A stretch of DNA of 64,000 bases. Source: Fischerella sp. PCC 9605 (GTDB lineage Bacteria > Cyanobacteriota > Cyanobacteriia > Cyanobacteriales > Nostocaceae). This document shows, in pieces, positions 9,414-18,933 of the stretch. The stretch spans positions 800,518 to 864,517 of the forward strand of contig NZ_KI912148.1 of the NCBI RefSeq assembly GCF_000517105.1, given 5' to 3'. Under the pieces are notes generated by a model. The model did no database searches and had not been told where the DNA came from. It saw nothing but the letters and a program-made list of their open reading frames with translations. The position numbers were made by a program, and so were the translations under genes. Within the stretch, counting starts at the first letter, position 1, and the number at the start of each line of letters is the position of its first letter.

Positions 9414-10490
9414 ATGGATGTTAATATCATTGATTTGTCAAATCCACTGTGGCTAGAAACACTACAAAGAATACGCCATGATATCTATCATATACCTGAA
9501 TATTTGTATGTAGAATCAATAAGAACAAATACAATTCCACAAGCCATTTTAATAAGAGAAAATCAAAAAATCTTGTTCCTGCCCTATTTATTGCGTAATT
9601 GCAATAGTTTATTTGTTGATAATTTTAATACTGCTGATGTTTTTGATGCTTTATCACCTTATGGTTATGGTGGTTTTTTGTTGAGTGATTCTGCAATGAA
9701 TAGTGATGATTTTAAAACAAATGCTCTCAATCAACTCCAAGATATATTCCATAACAATCATATTTGTTCTGTGTTTTTGCGGCTTCATCCCATACTTAAT
9801 AATGGCTGTGAAGAAAAATTTTCTCCTAACGTGTGCCAAGCGACTGGAGTGACAGTATCTGTAGATTTAATGCTGTCTGAGGCAGAAATTTGGCAGCAAA
9901 CTCGACCAGAACACCGAAATCATATAAATCGCTGTAAACGTGCTGGATTTAATGCACATATTGTTCTATTTGATCAATCTAGCATAGATGACTTTATTGG
10001 AGTCTATTATGAAACTATGGAGCGGGTAAATGCAAAAGAGACTTATTTTTTTGACTACGAATATTTTGTTGGTTTAACTAATTTATCTTCAAAAATATAT
10101 TTAGGTTTTGTAGAGTTAGATCGCAAACTTGCTTGTGCTGGAATTTTCACAGAATGCTGTGGAATTGTGCAATACCATCTTGGGGGCACAAAAAACGAGT
10201 TTTTAAAACAAGCACCAAGCAAACTCATGTTTGATTATGTTAGATACTGGGCTAAAGAACGCGGCAATCAGATATTCCATCTTGGCGGTGGACTTGGTGC
10301 AGCCCAAGATAGTCTCTATCATTTTAAGGCAGGCTTTTCTAAGCAAAGACACCAATTTTTAACACTGCGTCTGATTGTAGACGAAGAAAGATATCTTCAT
10401 TTAGTGAATTTGAGAGCAAAAACGTTAAAAACTCAGCCAGAAACCCTTCTCAATTCTAATTTTTTTCCGGCATATCGTGCCCTTACCTAA
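9414..10490 (+). CDS. FemAB/GNAT-like acyltransferase
   Basis: A 358-residue protein with the GNAT fold of the FemAB/GNAT-6 type found in many surface-polysaccharide loci. The key stretch RPEHRNHINRCKRAGF near residue 162 and the HLGGGLG near residue 290 match the family. A basic N-terminal half and a conserved C-terminal core are present. It probably acylates or aminoacylates a sugar of the repeat unit. The acyl donor is unknown. The C-terminus overlaps the upstream open frame of the next glycosyltransferase, but not its probable start. Confidence 0.75.
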   Translation: MDVNIIDLSNPLWLETLQRIRHDIYHIPEYLYVESIRTNTIPQAILIRENQKILFLPYLLRNCNSLFVDNFNTADVFDALSPYGYGGFLLSDSAMNSDDFKTNALNQLQDIFHNNHICSVFLRLHPILNNGCEEKFSPNVCQATGVTVSVDLMLSEAEIWQQTRPEHRNHINRCKRAGFNAHIVLFDQSSIDDFIGVYYETMERVNAKETYFFDYEYFVGLTNLSSKIYLGFVELDRKLACAGIFTECCGIVQYHLGGTKNEFLKQAPSKLMFDYVRYWAKERGNQIFHLGGGLGAAQDSLYHFKAGFSKQRHQFLTLRLIVDEERYLHLVNLRAKTLKTQPETLLNSNFFPAYRALT

Positions 10491-10542
10491 GAACCAGAAA
10501 ATAGAGAGATTTTCCACTCAATTTAAACATAGGATTATATTT

Positions 10543-11670
10543 ATGAATAAGCGTGTATTATTAGTAGCTAAATTTCTAGACTCTAGTGGTGTAACAACTC
10601 ACATGTTCAACCTTGCTAGAGGACTCGCGTCTTTGGGCTGGAATGTGGCTATAGCGAGTGGTGGACAAGCTGGAGAACATTCCTATGGGCCGAAAACTTT
10701 TGAATCAAATGGAATACCTCACTTGGATGTTCCTTTCCCCCGCCTTTCTTTCAGTGTTGGGGATTTCATCCGTGCTGGCAAATCTTATCTCAAAATGGAC
10801 GCTGTTGTCCGTAAATTTAATCCCGATATTATTCATGTACATTATCGGTCAACCAGCCCCTATGTACGTGCAATTCAATTACAGCATCAAATACCTTTTG
10901 TCACCACGATTCATATTGAAGGTCTACCTGATAGCTTTTTGCACAAAATTACTACTTTTTGGGGAGACAGATGTATCTCAATTAGTGCTGATACTAGTAA
11001 ATACTTGATTCATAATTTGTCAGTTTCACCCTCGAAAATTCGACTTGTATACAACGGAGTAGATGATTCTTATTTTCGTCCACCAACAGAAGCAGAACGT
11101 TGTCATGCCCGCCAAAAATGGAACCTTGGTCAAGAAGACAAAGTAGTTTCCATTGTTGCACGTCTTGAACACACGAAAGGACATGATATCCTAATCAAAG
11201 CATTGGCTTTACTGCGAGCTAAAGGTTGTGATGTTATTGCTCTAGTTGCTGGGGAAGGAAGCATGAAAAAAGCCTTTGTTCAGCAAGCTGCGACAGCTGG
11301 TGTAAGTGATTTGGTGCGCTTCATCGGACATACAGACAGTCGAGAAGTATTTTGGGCATCAGATGTGTCAGTGTTACCAAGTCGAGTGGAAGGATTTGGA
11401 CTAGTTACGGTTGAATCGATGCTTTGTAGAGTCGTGCCTGTGCGAACACCAGCAGCAGGTGCCTACGAACAGATTGAAGATGGTAATAATGGCTTTATTG
11501 TGCTATTTGAGGATTATGAAGCCTTAGCAATGCGATTGCAACAATTGTTGGCTGATAAAGGACTCAGAAATAAGATGGCAGAAGCTGCTTTGTTAACTGC
11601 AAAAAATAAATTTACCCAAAAAACTATGCTGGAAAAAACAATTGCAGTATATAAGGAAGTTTTACCATAA
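10543..11670 (+). CDS. Family 4 glycosyltransferase (GT-B)
   Basis: A retaining GT4 enzyme of 375 residues from the ATG at 10543 (MNKRVLLVAKFLDSSG). The open frame continues upstream to 10477, but the family N-terminus fits the later ATG. Motifs are the donor-binding VARLEHTKGHDILIKAL and SRVEGFGLVTVESMLC with the two Glu of E-x7-E. It resembles the lipopolysaccharide and exopolysaccharide transferases of the WcaL/RfaG type. It follows the acyltransferase closely and is likely co-transcribed. Confidence 0.9.
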   Translation: MNKRVLLVAKFLDSSGVTTHMFNLARGLASLGWNVAIASGGQAGEHSYGPKTFESNGIPHLDVPFPRLSFSVGDFIRAGKSYLKMDAVVRKFNPDIIHVHYRSTSPYVRAIQLQHQIPFVTTIHIEGLPDSFLHKITTFWGDRCISISADTSKYLIHNLSVSPSKIRLVYNGVDDSYFRPPTEAERCHARQKWNLGQEDKVVSIVARLEHTKGHDILIKALALLRAKGCDVIALVAGEGSMKKAFVQQAATAGVSDLVRFIGHTDSREVFWASDVSVLPSRVEGFGLVTVESMLCRVVPVRTPAAGAYEQIEDGNNGFIVLFEDYEALAMRLQQLLADKGLRNKMAEAALLTAKNKFTQKTMLEKTIAVYKEVLP

Positions 11671-11770
11671 ATAATTTATGTAGAGATGAACTAAGTTTGG
11701 TACACTAGCAAATTTTTGAGTCTTTAAAAAAGCACTTTCAAATCACATAAGGAACTGTAGGACTGTATAA

Positions 11771-12529
11771 ATGATCAGCAATAAGGAAGTCTATAGGGAT
11801 ATAGAATTTGATTACTGGGCACATTCGGAAAATTTGTCACCCCAAGAAAAATTTTTGATCGAAACATATTTAGATAAAAATGGCAAAACTCTTGAAGCCG
11901 GGACAGCAGGAGGTAGAATCCTCTTCGGAATGCAAAACTTAGGTTTTACTTCACTTTATGGCTTTGATTACGTAGCTGAATTCATTGAGGAAGCAAGAAA
12001 AAAAGACACTACAGGTAGTATCTGCTTTTCTGTTGAAGATGCAACTGCATTAAACTATAAAGACTGTGAATTTGATCAATTAGTTTATCTTGAGCAAATA
12101 ATATCTTCTATTGAGGATGAAATAGGAAGATTGAATGCTTTTAAGGAAGCTTACCGTATTCTTAGGAAAGGTGGTACAGCAATTTTTTCATTTCTAAATT
12201 TTCATGATAGAGTTAAAAATCCTTTTTACAACCTCTATTTAAGATATATAAAACTTTTAAGAATTATTTATAAATCTCAACAAACAATTCAATATATTCC
12301 CAGATTAAAGCTGTGTGGTAAACCTAATTTAAACGCACTTCTTGATCAACAACCTTATATGTATTGGTATAAGGTTGAAGAAATATACAAACTTGCGACA
12401 GAAGTTAATTTTGAAATAGTTGCACTTGGTTCAGGTTTTGAGGTTAATCAAGAAATTCTACATGTTTCATTAGGAACTTTAAATCAGGATATGCTTCAAG
12501 GAATGCTATATTTAGTATGTAAAAAATGA
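11771..12529 (+). CDS. Class I SAM-dependent methyltransferase in polysaccharide cluster
   Basis: A 252-residue protein with a Rossmann methyltransferase core. Motif I is modified (LEAGTAGGRI near residue 38 instead of the usual E-x-G-x-G-x-G), followed by LYGFDYVAEFI and FDQLVYLEQIISSIED. The C-terminal half is basic and hydrophobic. It may methylate a sugar hydroxyl or terminate chain growth. Its A+T richness is like that of the polymerase gene. Substrate is not assignable. Confidence 0.8.
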   Translation: MISNKEVYRDIEFDYWAHSENLSPQEKFLIETYLDKNGKTLEAGTAGGRILFGMQNLGFTSLYGFDYVAEFIEEARKKDTTGSICFSVEDATALNYKDCEFDQLVYLEQIISSIEDEIGRLNAFKEAYRILRKGGTAIFSFLNFHDRVKNPFYNLYLRYIKLLRIIYKSQQTIQYIPRLKLCGKPNLNALLDQQPYMYWYKVEEIYKLATEVNFEIVALGSGFEVNQEILHVSLGTLNQDMLQGMLYLVCKK

Positions 12530-12589
12530 TTCAAATTAGCATTTAAAAAATTAGCAGTTTGGATAATAAAACCACAGATAATCATAACA

Positions 12590-13750
12590 ATGGAAAAGCG
12601 TATTCTTCTATCAACACCCCACATGGGTGAGCAAGAGTTAGAATTTGTCAAAGAAGCATTTGACACGAACTGGATTGCCCCCGTTGGTCCTCACATAGAA
12701 GCATTCGAGCAAGAATTTTGTCAGGTCACTGGTGCTGGCTATGCTGCTGCTGTCAGTTCTGGTACTGCGGCTATCCATTTGGCTTTGCAATTAATTGGGG
12801 TTGAGCCTGGGGATGAGGTTCTTTGTTCTACTCTGACGTTTGTTGCTACTGCTAACCCCATTATTTATCTTGGGGCGAAACCAGTCTTTATTGATAGCGA
12901 TCGCACTTCTTGGAATATGAATCCTGACTTGTTGCAGGAAATGCTAGAGTACCGCGCCCACATTGGCAAATTACCCAAAGCAGTTTTGCTCGTGCATCTG
13001 TACGGTCAAAGTGCAGATATCGACCCGATTTTGAAAGCTTGCAATCAGTATGACATCCCCTTAATTGAAGATGCCGCCGAGGCTTTAGGTGCTACCTACA
13101 AAGGACGTTCTCCTGGAACTTTCGGGCGGATTGGCATTTACTCTTTCAACGGCAATAAAATCATCACCACCTCTGGTGGCGGAATGTTAGTTTCCGACAA
13201 CGCAGATTTAGTAGCAAAAGCTCGTTTCTTAGCAACGCAAGCACGCGATCCCGCTCCCCACTACCAACACTCGGAAATTGGCTATAACTATCGTCTCAGT
13301 AACGTTTTAGCTGGTATTGGTCGCGGTCAATTGCGGGTTTTGAGTGAGCGAGTAGCAGCAAGACGACGCAACTTTGAAGTGTATCAGCAGGCTTTAGGAA
13401 ATCTGCCAGGATTGGAATTTATGCCAGAAGCAAGTTTTGGACGTGCGACTCGCTGGTTAACGTGTCTAACCATAGATCCACAGACTTTTGGCGCAAATCG
13501 AGAACAAGTCCGTTTAGCACTAGCCGAACAGCAAATAGAAGCTCGTCCTGTGTGGAAGCCTTTGCACCTCCAGCCTGTGTTTGCTGAATGTGAGTATTTT
13601 GGCGGTACAGTCGCGGAAGATTTATTTGCACGCGGTCTTTGCCTACCCTCTGGCTCTAATCTGACAAATGAAGATTTGCAGCGAGTGATTAGTGCGATCG
13701 CAGCAGTTCACAAAAACACTATTCCAACTCAAACGTCACTGTGTATTTAA
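12590..13750 (+). CDS. DegT/DnrJ/EryC1/StrS-family sugar aminotransferase
   Basis: A 386-residue PLP enzyme that aminates 4-keto-6-deoxy nucleotide sugars. The family start RILLSTPHMGEQELEFV, the EDAAEALGATYKG segment and the PLP-lysine stretch SFNGNKIITTSGGG (Lys near residue 190) are all present. It is closest in appearance to the PglE/LegC subgroup. It would use the product of the CapD-like enzyme at 291, which supports an amino-deoxy sugar in this polymer. No PglD-type left-handed-helix acetyltransferase is seen nearby. Confidence 0.92.
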   Translation: MEKRILLSTPHMGEQELEFVKEAFDTNWIAPVGPHIEAFEQEFCQVTGAGYAAAVSSGTAAIHLALQLIGVEPGDEVLCSTLTFVATANPIIYLGAKPVFIDSDRTSWNMNPDLLQEMLEYRAHIGKLPKAVLLVHLYGQSADIDPILKACNQYDIPLIEDAAEALGATYKGRSPGTFGRIGIYSFNGNKIITTSGGGMLVSDNADLVAKARFLATQARDPAPHYQHSEIGYNYRLSNVLAGIGRGQLRVLSERVAARRRNFEVYQQALGNLPGLEFMPEASFGRATRWLTCLTIDPQTFGANREQVRLALAEQQIEARPVWKPLHLQPVFAECEYFGGTVAEDLFARGLCLPSGSNLTNEDLQRVISAIAAVHKNTIPTQTSLCI

Positions 13751-13831
13751 AATACTTAAATCACAGCTATTACTCATCAATTCTGCTTTTTTCTAATAGT
13801 AATTGCAACTGAAAAATATAAAATTTATTTT

Positions 13832-16000
13832 ATGGAAACCTTTGAATCTTCTATAAAAATTGATCGATATTGGCTGAGCGTCAAACAGCGTTGGCTACCA
13901 GCCTTAGCTGTATTTTTAACTGTTTTTGGCACGATTGTCCTAGTTGCATCGTTGAAAAAACCTACTTATGTCGCTGAAGGAGCAATCCGATTACAAAAGA
14001 AAAATACAACTTCTTCTGTCACAGGTTTAGGAAAAGAAATAGGAAATTTGGAGCCATTAACACAAACCGGTAATCCTCTGATTACAGAAGCAGAGGTTAT
14101 ACGTTCTACTAGTGTCGTACAGACAACTATAAAAAGACTCCAACTGAAAGATAAAAAAGGTAAACTCCTCAAACCCAAAGAGTTTCTAAAACGGTTTACT
14201 GCAACTCATGTTAAGGAAAGCGATATTCTCGCTGTTTCTTACAAAGATACAAACCCTAAAACAGCAGCAGAAGTTGTGAATACACTGATGGCTGTCTATT
14301 TAGAACGTAATATATCTTTCAACCGAGCTGAAGCAGCAGCTGTCCGGAAATTTATAGAAAAGCAACTGCCAAAAGCGGAAGTAGTTGTCCGTGAAGCAGA
14401 AGCCGAACTCGCGCAATTTAAAGAAAATAACAAAGTAGTTTCCTTACAGGAAGAAGCTATTAGAGCAGTGGAAGTGATCGGCGATTTGCAAACGCAAATG
14501 AGTGAGGCTCTATCTAAAGCTGCTGATGTCGAAGTACAGTCTAGAGAGATCCGCAACCAATTGGGGATGGGTTCCCAGCAGGCGGTAATTATGACTTCCC
14601 TTAGCCAGAATTCAGGGGTGCAAGATATTATCAAAGAAATCCAACAGCTTGAATCACAACTGGCAACTAGGCGCACTGTTTTACAAGACAATCATCCGGA
14701 AATCATCGGTTTAGAAGATAAATTAAGCTCGTTAAAAGGAATACTGCAACAAAGAATAAAACAAGTTGCAGGAACGACTCAACTAAAGCCAAATAAAAAC
14801 TTTCAGCTAGGACAATTGCAACAGCAACTCTCCGCCAAGCTTGTGGACTTAGAATCAGCTCGTCTGGGTTTTACAAGTCAAGCTGCTGCTTTATCTAAAT
14901 TACAAGCTGAGTATAAGCAACGCCTGAACAGTCTGCCGAGATTAGAGCAACAACAGCGCCAGTTAGAACGTAGAGTGCAAGCCGCGCAATCTACCTACTC
15001 ACTTCTGCTACAAAAGCTACAAGAAAGCCGCATAGCTGAAAATCAAAATGTAGGTAACGCCAGCATGATGTCCGAAGCCATAGTTCCTGAAGAACCTATT
15101 TCTTCTGCCATGCTTTCGTACCTAGCCGCAGGCTTACTGGCTACTCTGGCAACTTTGGTGACTATTTATCTACTAGAAGCAAGAGATAAATCAATTAGGA
15201 CTGTAGATGAGGCAAAAGAATTATTGGGACTGACTGTATTAGGACTTATTCCTTCCTCCAGCAAGGCGAAAATATCGATTCGCGCCAAAGAAGAATCGGA
15301 GTCTTATAGCCAAAGACTTGTGATGCGAGATTTTCCTCGCTCACCCATCAGTGAATCTTACCGGATGCTGCGGGCAAATTTAAAATTCATGAGTGCCGAT
15401 AAAGAGTTAAAAGTTATCGTTGTCACTAGTTCCGTACCCAAAGAAGGTAAGTCAACAGTAGCTGCCAATTTAGCTATTGCAATGGCTCAGATGGAGCACA
15501 AAGTCTTATTAGTAGATGGAGATTTGCACCGTCCAGTTCAACACAAAATTTGGGAACTGAATAATACTCAGGGTTTGAGTAATGTAATTGTCGGACAGGT
15601 AGAAGTCGGGACAGCAATCAACAACGTGATGAATAATTTAGATGTTCTGACTGCTGGTGTAGTACCTCCGTCTCCAGCATCTCTCCTTGACTCCAGAAAA
15701 ATGGCTGGATTAATTGAAAGTTTTGCTGCTAATTACGACTTCGTCATTATTGATGCTCCCTCATTAACACTTGCTGCTGATGCTGCAACTTTAGGCCAAA
15801 TGGCTGACGGTGTTTTGTTGGTAGTTCGACCGGGGGTAGTGGATTCTGTTAATGCTGCTATTGCTATAGAACTTTTGGAAAAATCTGGCCAGAATGTCCT
15901 AGGACAGGTAGTAAATGGAGTTATTCCCAATAATGAACACCACAGCTACTACTTTTTCCAGGAATACAATTTGCAAGAAGGTGCTAGGGCGACAGTTTAA
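13832..16000 (+). CDS. Wzc-like polysaccharide copolymerase with BY-kinase domain
   Basis: A 722-residue protein that controls chain length and export. It has a membrane helix near residues 20-40, a Wzz periplasmic domain, a long coiled coil at about 170-410, and a second helix near 425-450. The cytoplasmic P-loop kinase follows, with Walker A PKEGKST near residue 535, Walker A' VLLVDGDLHRP near 560 and Walker B VIIDAPS near 637. The tail has only a small tyrosine group (HHSYYFFQEY), poorer than in E. coli Wzc. It is the last gene of the polysaccharide run. No outer-membrane Wza is in the window. Confidence 0.93.
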   Translation: METFESSIKIDRYWLSVKQRWLPALAVFLTVFGTIVLVASLKKPTYVAEGAIRLQKKNTTSSVTGLGKEIGNLEPLTQTGNPLITEAEVIRSTSVVQTTIKRLQLKDKKGKLLKPKEFLKRFTATHVKESDILAVSYKDTNPKTAAEVVNTLMAVYLERNISFNRAEAAAVRKFIEKQLPKAEVVVREAEAELAQFKENNKVVSLQEEAIRAVEVIGDLQTQMSEALSKAADVEVQSREIRNQLGMGSQQAVIMTSLSQNSGVQDIIKEIQQLESQLATRRTVLQDNHPEIIGLEDKLSSLKGILQQRIKQVAGTTQLKPNKNFQLGQLQQQLSAKLVDLESARLGFTSQAAALSKLQAEYKQRLNSLPRLEQQQRQLERRVQAAQSTYSLLLQKLQESRIAENQNVGNASMMSEAIVPEEPISSAMLSYLAAGLLATLATLVTIYLLEARDKSIRTVDEAKELLGLTVLGLIPSSSKAKISIRAKEESESYSQRLVMRDFPRSPISESYRMLRANLKFMSADKELKVIVVTSSVPKEGKSTVAANLAIAMAQMEHKVLLVDGDLHRPVQHKIWELNNTQGLSNVIVGQVEVGTAINNVMNNLDVLTAGVVPPSPASLLDSRKMAGLIESFAANYDFVIIDAPSLTLAADAATLGQMADGVLLVVRPGVVDSVNAAIAIELLEKSGQNVLGQVVNGVIPNNEHHSYYFFQEYNLQEGARATV

Positions 16001-16127
16001 TAAGGCTCAACAGTAAGCTAAGAGGTGTGTTGTAGTGCGATCGCAACCCAAGGTCAATGCTGGAGATAATTTTAATGCTTGCATTGTGCGTGTAATTTGA
16101 GAGCGATCGCACTCTGTCACCAAAAAA

Positions 16128-16233
16128 GGGCGTTGCTGAATAATGGGATGATTGAGGCTGACGCGGGGACACGGGGACACGGTGATTATCGTTGGTGCAA
16201 ATTCCAAAATCATCCCGCAATTATGCAACGCCC
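16128..16233. mobile_element. MITE-like element, copy A of a two-copy family
   Basis: About 106 bp with imperfect terminal inverted repeats of about 25 bp that begin GGCGTTGCTGAATAATGG. Nearly the same sequence occurs at 59233-59337, including an internal stretch around GACACGGTGATTAT and the right end CCGCAATTATGCAACGCC. No coding capacity. I see no clear target duplication at this copy. Confidence 0.78.
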
Positions 16234-16298
16234 ACTAATGATTTAGTCTACTACTAAGCAACGCAGATTTAGAAGTTGCAGGCTATCATAATAAGTTC

Positions 16299-16486
16299 GG
16301 CGTTGCTGATTTGAAGTATGAATTTGATTTTGTCATGCTGAGTGTAGCGCAGCGAAACGAAGCATCTGTCAAGATTCTTCGCTCCACAAAGTTCCGCACC
16401 CTGCACCGTAGGGCGCAGCCCTTCTCGTAGAGTAGCCGCACCAAGCGTCTACAGAATGACAATTCATATCTTGATTCAGCAACGCC
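16299..16486. mobile_element. MITE-like element with 8-bp target duplication
   Basis: A 188-bp element whose ends start GGCGTTGCTGA, the same terminal sequence as the element at 16128. It is flanked on both sides by the perfect direct repeat ATAAGTTC (16291-16298 and 16487-16494), as expected for a target-site duplication. The interior carries the TGTCATGCTGA ... GAATGACA palindrome also found inside the element at 53583, plus a GC-rich insert. Confidence 0.8.
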
Positions 16487-16552
16487 ATAAGTTCTATATG
16501 CCGCTGAGTTATTATCTTTAAAAGAATCACCCGCAATCAAATCTAGTTTGTA

Positions 16553-17125
16553 GTGAGGTTAAAGTTGATAGCAAATGAGAGTGATGCGATAAACTTTACA
16601 CTACGAACAGCACGTCTTGGCGATCGCGCCCAAATCGAGCAACTCATTATTGATTCAGCACGTGGTTTAAGTCGCGAAGATTATACTAACGAGCAGATTG
16701 AAGCGGCTATTACAGCAGTGTTTGGTGTTGATACCGATCTCATTTATGATGGGACGTACTTTGTTGCTGAACATGCCGGAACACTGATTGGATGTGGAGG
16801 ATGGAGCAAGCGAAAAACGCTATTCGGTAGCGATCGCTATGCACAGCGCGAAACTGGTATGCTCGATCCACGCCAAGAGCCAGCAAAGATTCGTGCTTTC
16901 TTCGTGCATCCAAACTGGGCACGCCGGGTGGTAGGCCGGGCATTACTGCACATATGCGAAGCCGAGGCTAAAGCAAACGGCTTTCACACACTCGAACTGA
17001 TGGCAACACTTCCAGGTGTCAAACTATATCGCACACTTGGGTACATTGGCAGCGATCGCGTTGTATATAAGATTAGCGATGGCATCGACATTGAATTTAT
17101 TCCCATGCGAAAGACCTTGATGTGA
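16553..17125 (+). CDS. GNAT-family N-acetyltransferase
   Basis: A 190-residue acetyltransferase beginning at a GTG. The fold is visible as FTLRTARLGDRAQIEQLI, VAEHAGTLIGCGGWS, IRAFFVHPNWARRVVGRALL (the acetyl-CoA loop, with a degenerate R-x2-G-x-G/A) and LMATLPGVKLYRTLGY. The substrate is unknown. It stands alone between MITEs and the amidinotransferase cluster. GC is a little higher than in the flanking DNA. Confidence 0.88.
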   Translation: MRLKLIANESDAINFTLRTARLGDRAQIEQLIIDSARGLSREDYTNEQIEAAITAVFGVDTDLIYDGTYFVAEHAGTLIGCGGWSKRKTLFGSDRYAQRETGMLDPRQEPAKIRAFFVHPNWARRVVGRALLHICEAEAKANGFHTLELMATLPGVKLYRTLGYIGSDRVVYKISDGIDIEFIPMRKTLM

Positions 17126-17753
17126 TGCCATGTCTCACCGCTTCAGTTGGCGATCGCCATTAGTTAACTTTGTTTGTGCCAACCTAACTACAATGCTGAT
17201 ATCAATTCATACAACATTGTATTGACGATTTATCATTGACAGATTATGCAAAAACTGAAAAACTCTAGGATAGTAAAAAAAATATTAAATTTTTAGCTCA
17301 ATAGCCGTCCGGGGAGGTGAGTCGTAAAAATAAGTGAGAACAATTTAGCTAAAAGCAATTCAGCGGTCTGAAGTTTACGACTTTGAAAGTCTTCCTCAAC
17401 AGGCGTTTCAAAAGGTTTTCTTCTAAATACATTCCCGTAATCCCCATAGAGCCAAAATGTTTTCATAAGAAAGCATATTTTGTGATGCTTTTACCTTCAC
17501 GGTTGTTGATATACCTCTGTCCAGTAGGCAAACCCCCTGGCAAGTGAAACAAACGTGAAGCTAGTGTGAAACGAACTTAGCACATCTGAGCTAAAAGAGA
17601 ATCTGCGATAACGAAGAGAATAGAGGACAATCAACTCGAAGATTTCCAATCGCCGGGTATTTTTTCCTGCATTGAGATGCTCTCCATCCTATGCCTTGCT
17701 TCAGTGTGGGAATTAAGTGGCAATAAAGTTTATCTTTATCCAAAACTAAAAAA
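17126..17753. other. Long non-coding leader before the biosynthetic cluster
   Basis: 628 bases without a convincing gene. It carries several short dyads and probably the promoter and a long 5' leader for the gene at 17754. I searched by eye for the conserved cores of guanidine riboswitches, because the downstream genes suggest guanidino chemistry, and did not find a convincing match. Confidence 0.4.
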
Positions 17754-18635
17754 ATGAGGATATTATTTAGGCATTCTTGGTGGGATAGCCTTCCTTTTGC
17801 TATCACGATTTTTCAGCTAGTACTAAATATTTGGTTGGCAGCAACTTGGGAATCACGTACTTTTTTTGATAACCTCTTATTTTATCCATTCTGTCTGTTT
17901 CTTTTTTGGTACAATGCTCTAGTTCCTACCCATAACTTTGTTCATACTCCTTGGTTTAAATCTAAGTTTCTCAACAATATCTATGCGATAATAAACTCAG
18001 CTAACTTGGTTACACCAGTGGCTCATTATCGTTATATACATTTCAATCATCATCAGTATGGCAACGATAGGCAAAATGCAGACGGTCAAACTCAAGATCG
18101 TTCTTCTACATTTGCCTATGGGAAAAATGGTAGATGTGAAAATGTAATAACTTATTGCGCCTTGGCAATTTTTCGTGATGATATGACTGAGTCATTTCGT
18201 CAGGCAAAAAAATACAATGAAAGCTTGCAATTACATTTGGAATTTGCTGCTATTATCTTAGCAATTATTGGATATTTGCTGCTTTCGTGGAAGTTTCTTT
18301 TATTCTTTTTTATTCCTATATTCTATTTAGGTTGGTTCATCGCATATTTAACTAATTATTATGAACACTTTGGTGCGACACCTGAAAATCGATATGCAAA
18401 TTCAACTAGCTATTATGGTCATGTCTACAATCTGCTTTTCTGCAATGAAGGTTATCATCAAGAACATCACTTGCGTCCTGAGGTGCATTGGAGCCAGAGA
18501 CCAAAAATCTATCAAAATCTATGTGAGAAGTTAGATAGCGTTGATAGAGTAGTGTTGAAATTTCCACCTTCTCTGGGCTTTATGCATCACAGAGGAAATA
18601 CTGACACTTCAGTTAAGCAAACTTTGCCGTACTGA
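17754..18635 (+). CDS. Membrane fatty-acid-desaturase-superfamily protein, possible tailoring hydroxylase
   Basis: A 293-residue membrane di-iron protein with the three histidine boxes of the desaturase/hydroxylase superfamily: HNFVH near residue 62, HFNHHQ near residue 100, and GYHQEHH near residue 239. About four to five membrane helices separate them. No cytochrome b5 domain. Some members hydroxylate small amines rather than lipids; from memory, the arginine hydroxylase GntB of guanitoxin biosynthesis is of this general type. The gene heads a group with an amidinotransferase, aminotransferase, decarboxylase and methyltransferases, so a small-molecule hydroxylase is plausible. A lipid desaturase is the alternative. 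Confidence 0.82.
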   Translation: MRILFRHSWWDSLPFAITIFQLVLNIWLAATWESRTFFDNLLFYPFCLFLFWYNALVPTHNFVHTPWFKSKFLNNIYAIINSANLVTPVAHYRYIHFNHHQYGNDRQNADGQTQDRSSTFAYGKNGRCENVITYCALAIFRDDMTESFRQAKKYNESLQLHLEFAAIILAIIGYLLLSWKFLLFFFIPIFYLGWFIAYLTNYYEHFGATPENRYANSTSYYGHVYNLLFCNEGYHQEHHLRPEVHWSQRPKIYQNLCEKLDSVDRVVLKFPPSLGFMHHRGNTDTSVKQTLPY

Positions 18636-18933
18636 TACCAGTTGTCTGAGAAGTTGATTCCCACTATCGCGAGTTATCTAACTCAAGTTTTACAAAAAAT
18701 TTGACGTAATTTTATAACGATATCGACCATAGGTGCAATAATTTTATTATTGCATGAATTCGATATTATTCTATCAACTTTAGATGTGAAACAATAGATG
18801 TTTTCGTCGTAGCACACTTGTACAAAGTTTCGATTACTTATTATATGGAGATTGTCCACTGTTTGCAATCTCAACAATAAGATTCAAAACAATCTATCTA
18901 GGGCTAAAAAGGATAGCTTAGCATCACCAACTT

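Noticed and set aside
17126-17753. Guanidine riboswitch in the leader
   Set aside because: Looked for ykkC-type, mini-ykkC and type III cores; only unspecific G-rich matches (CCGGGGAGG) were seen.
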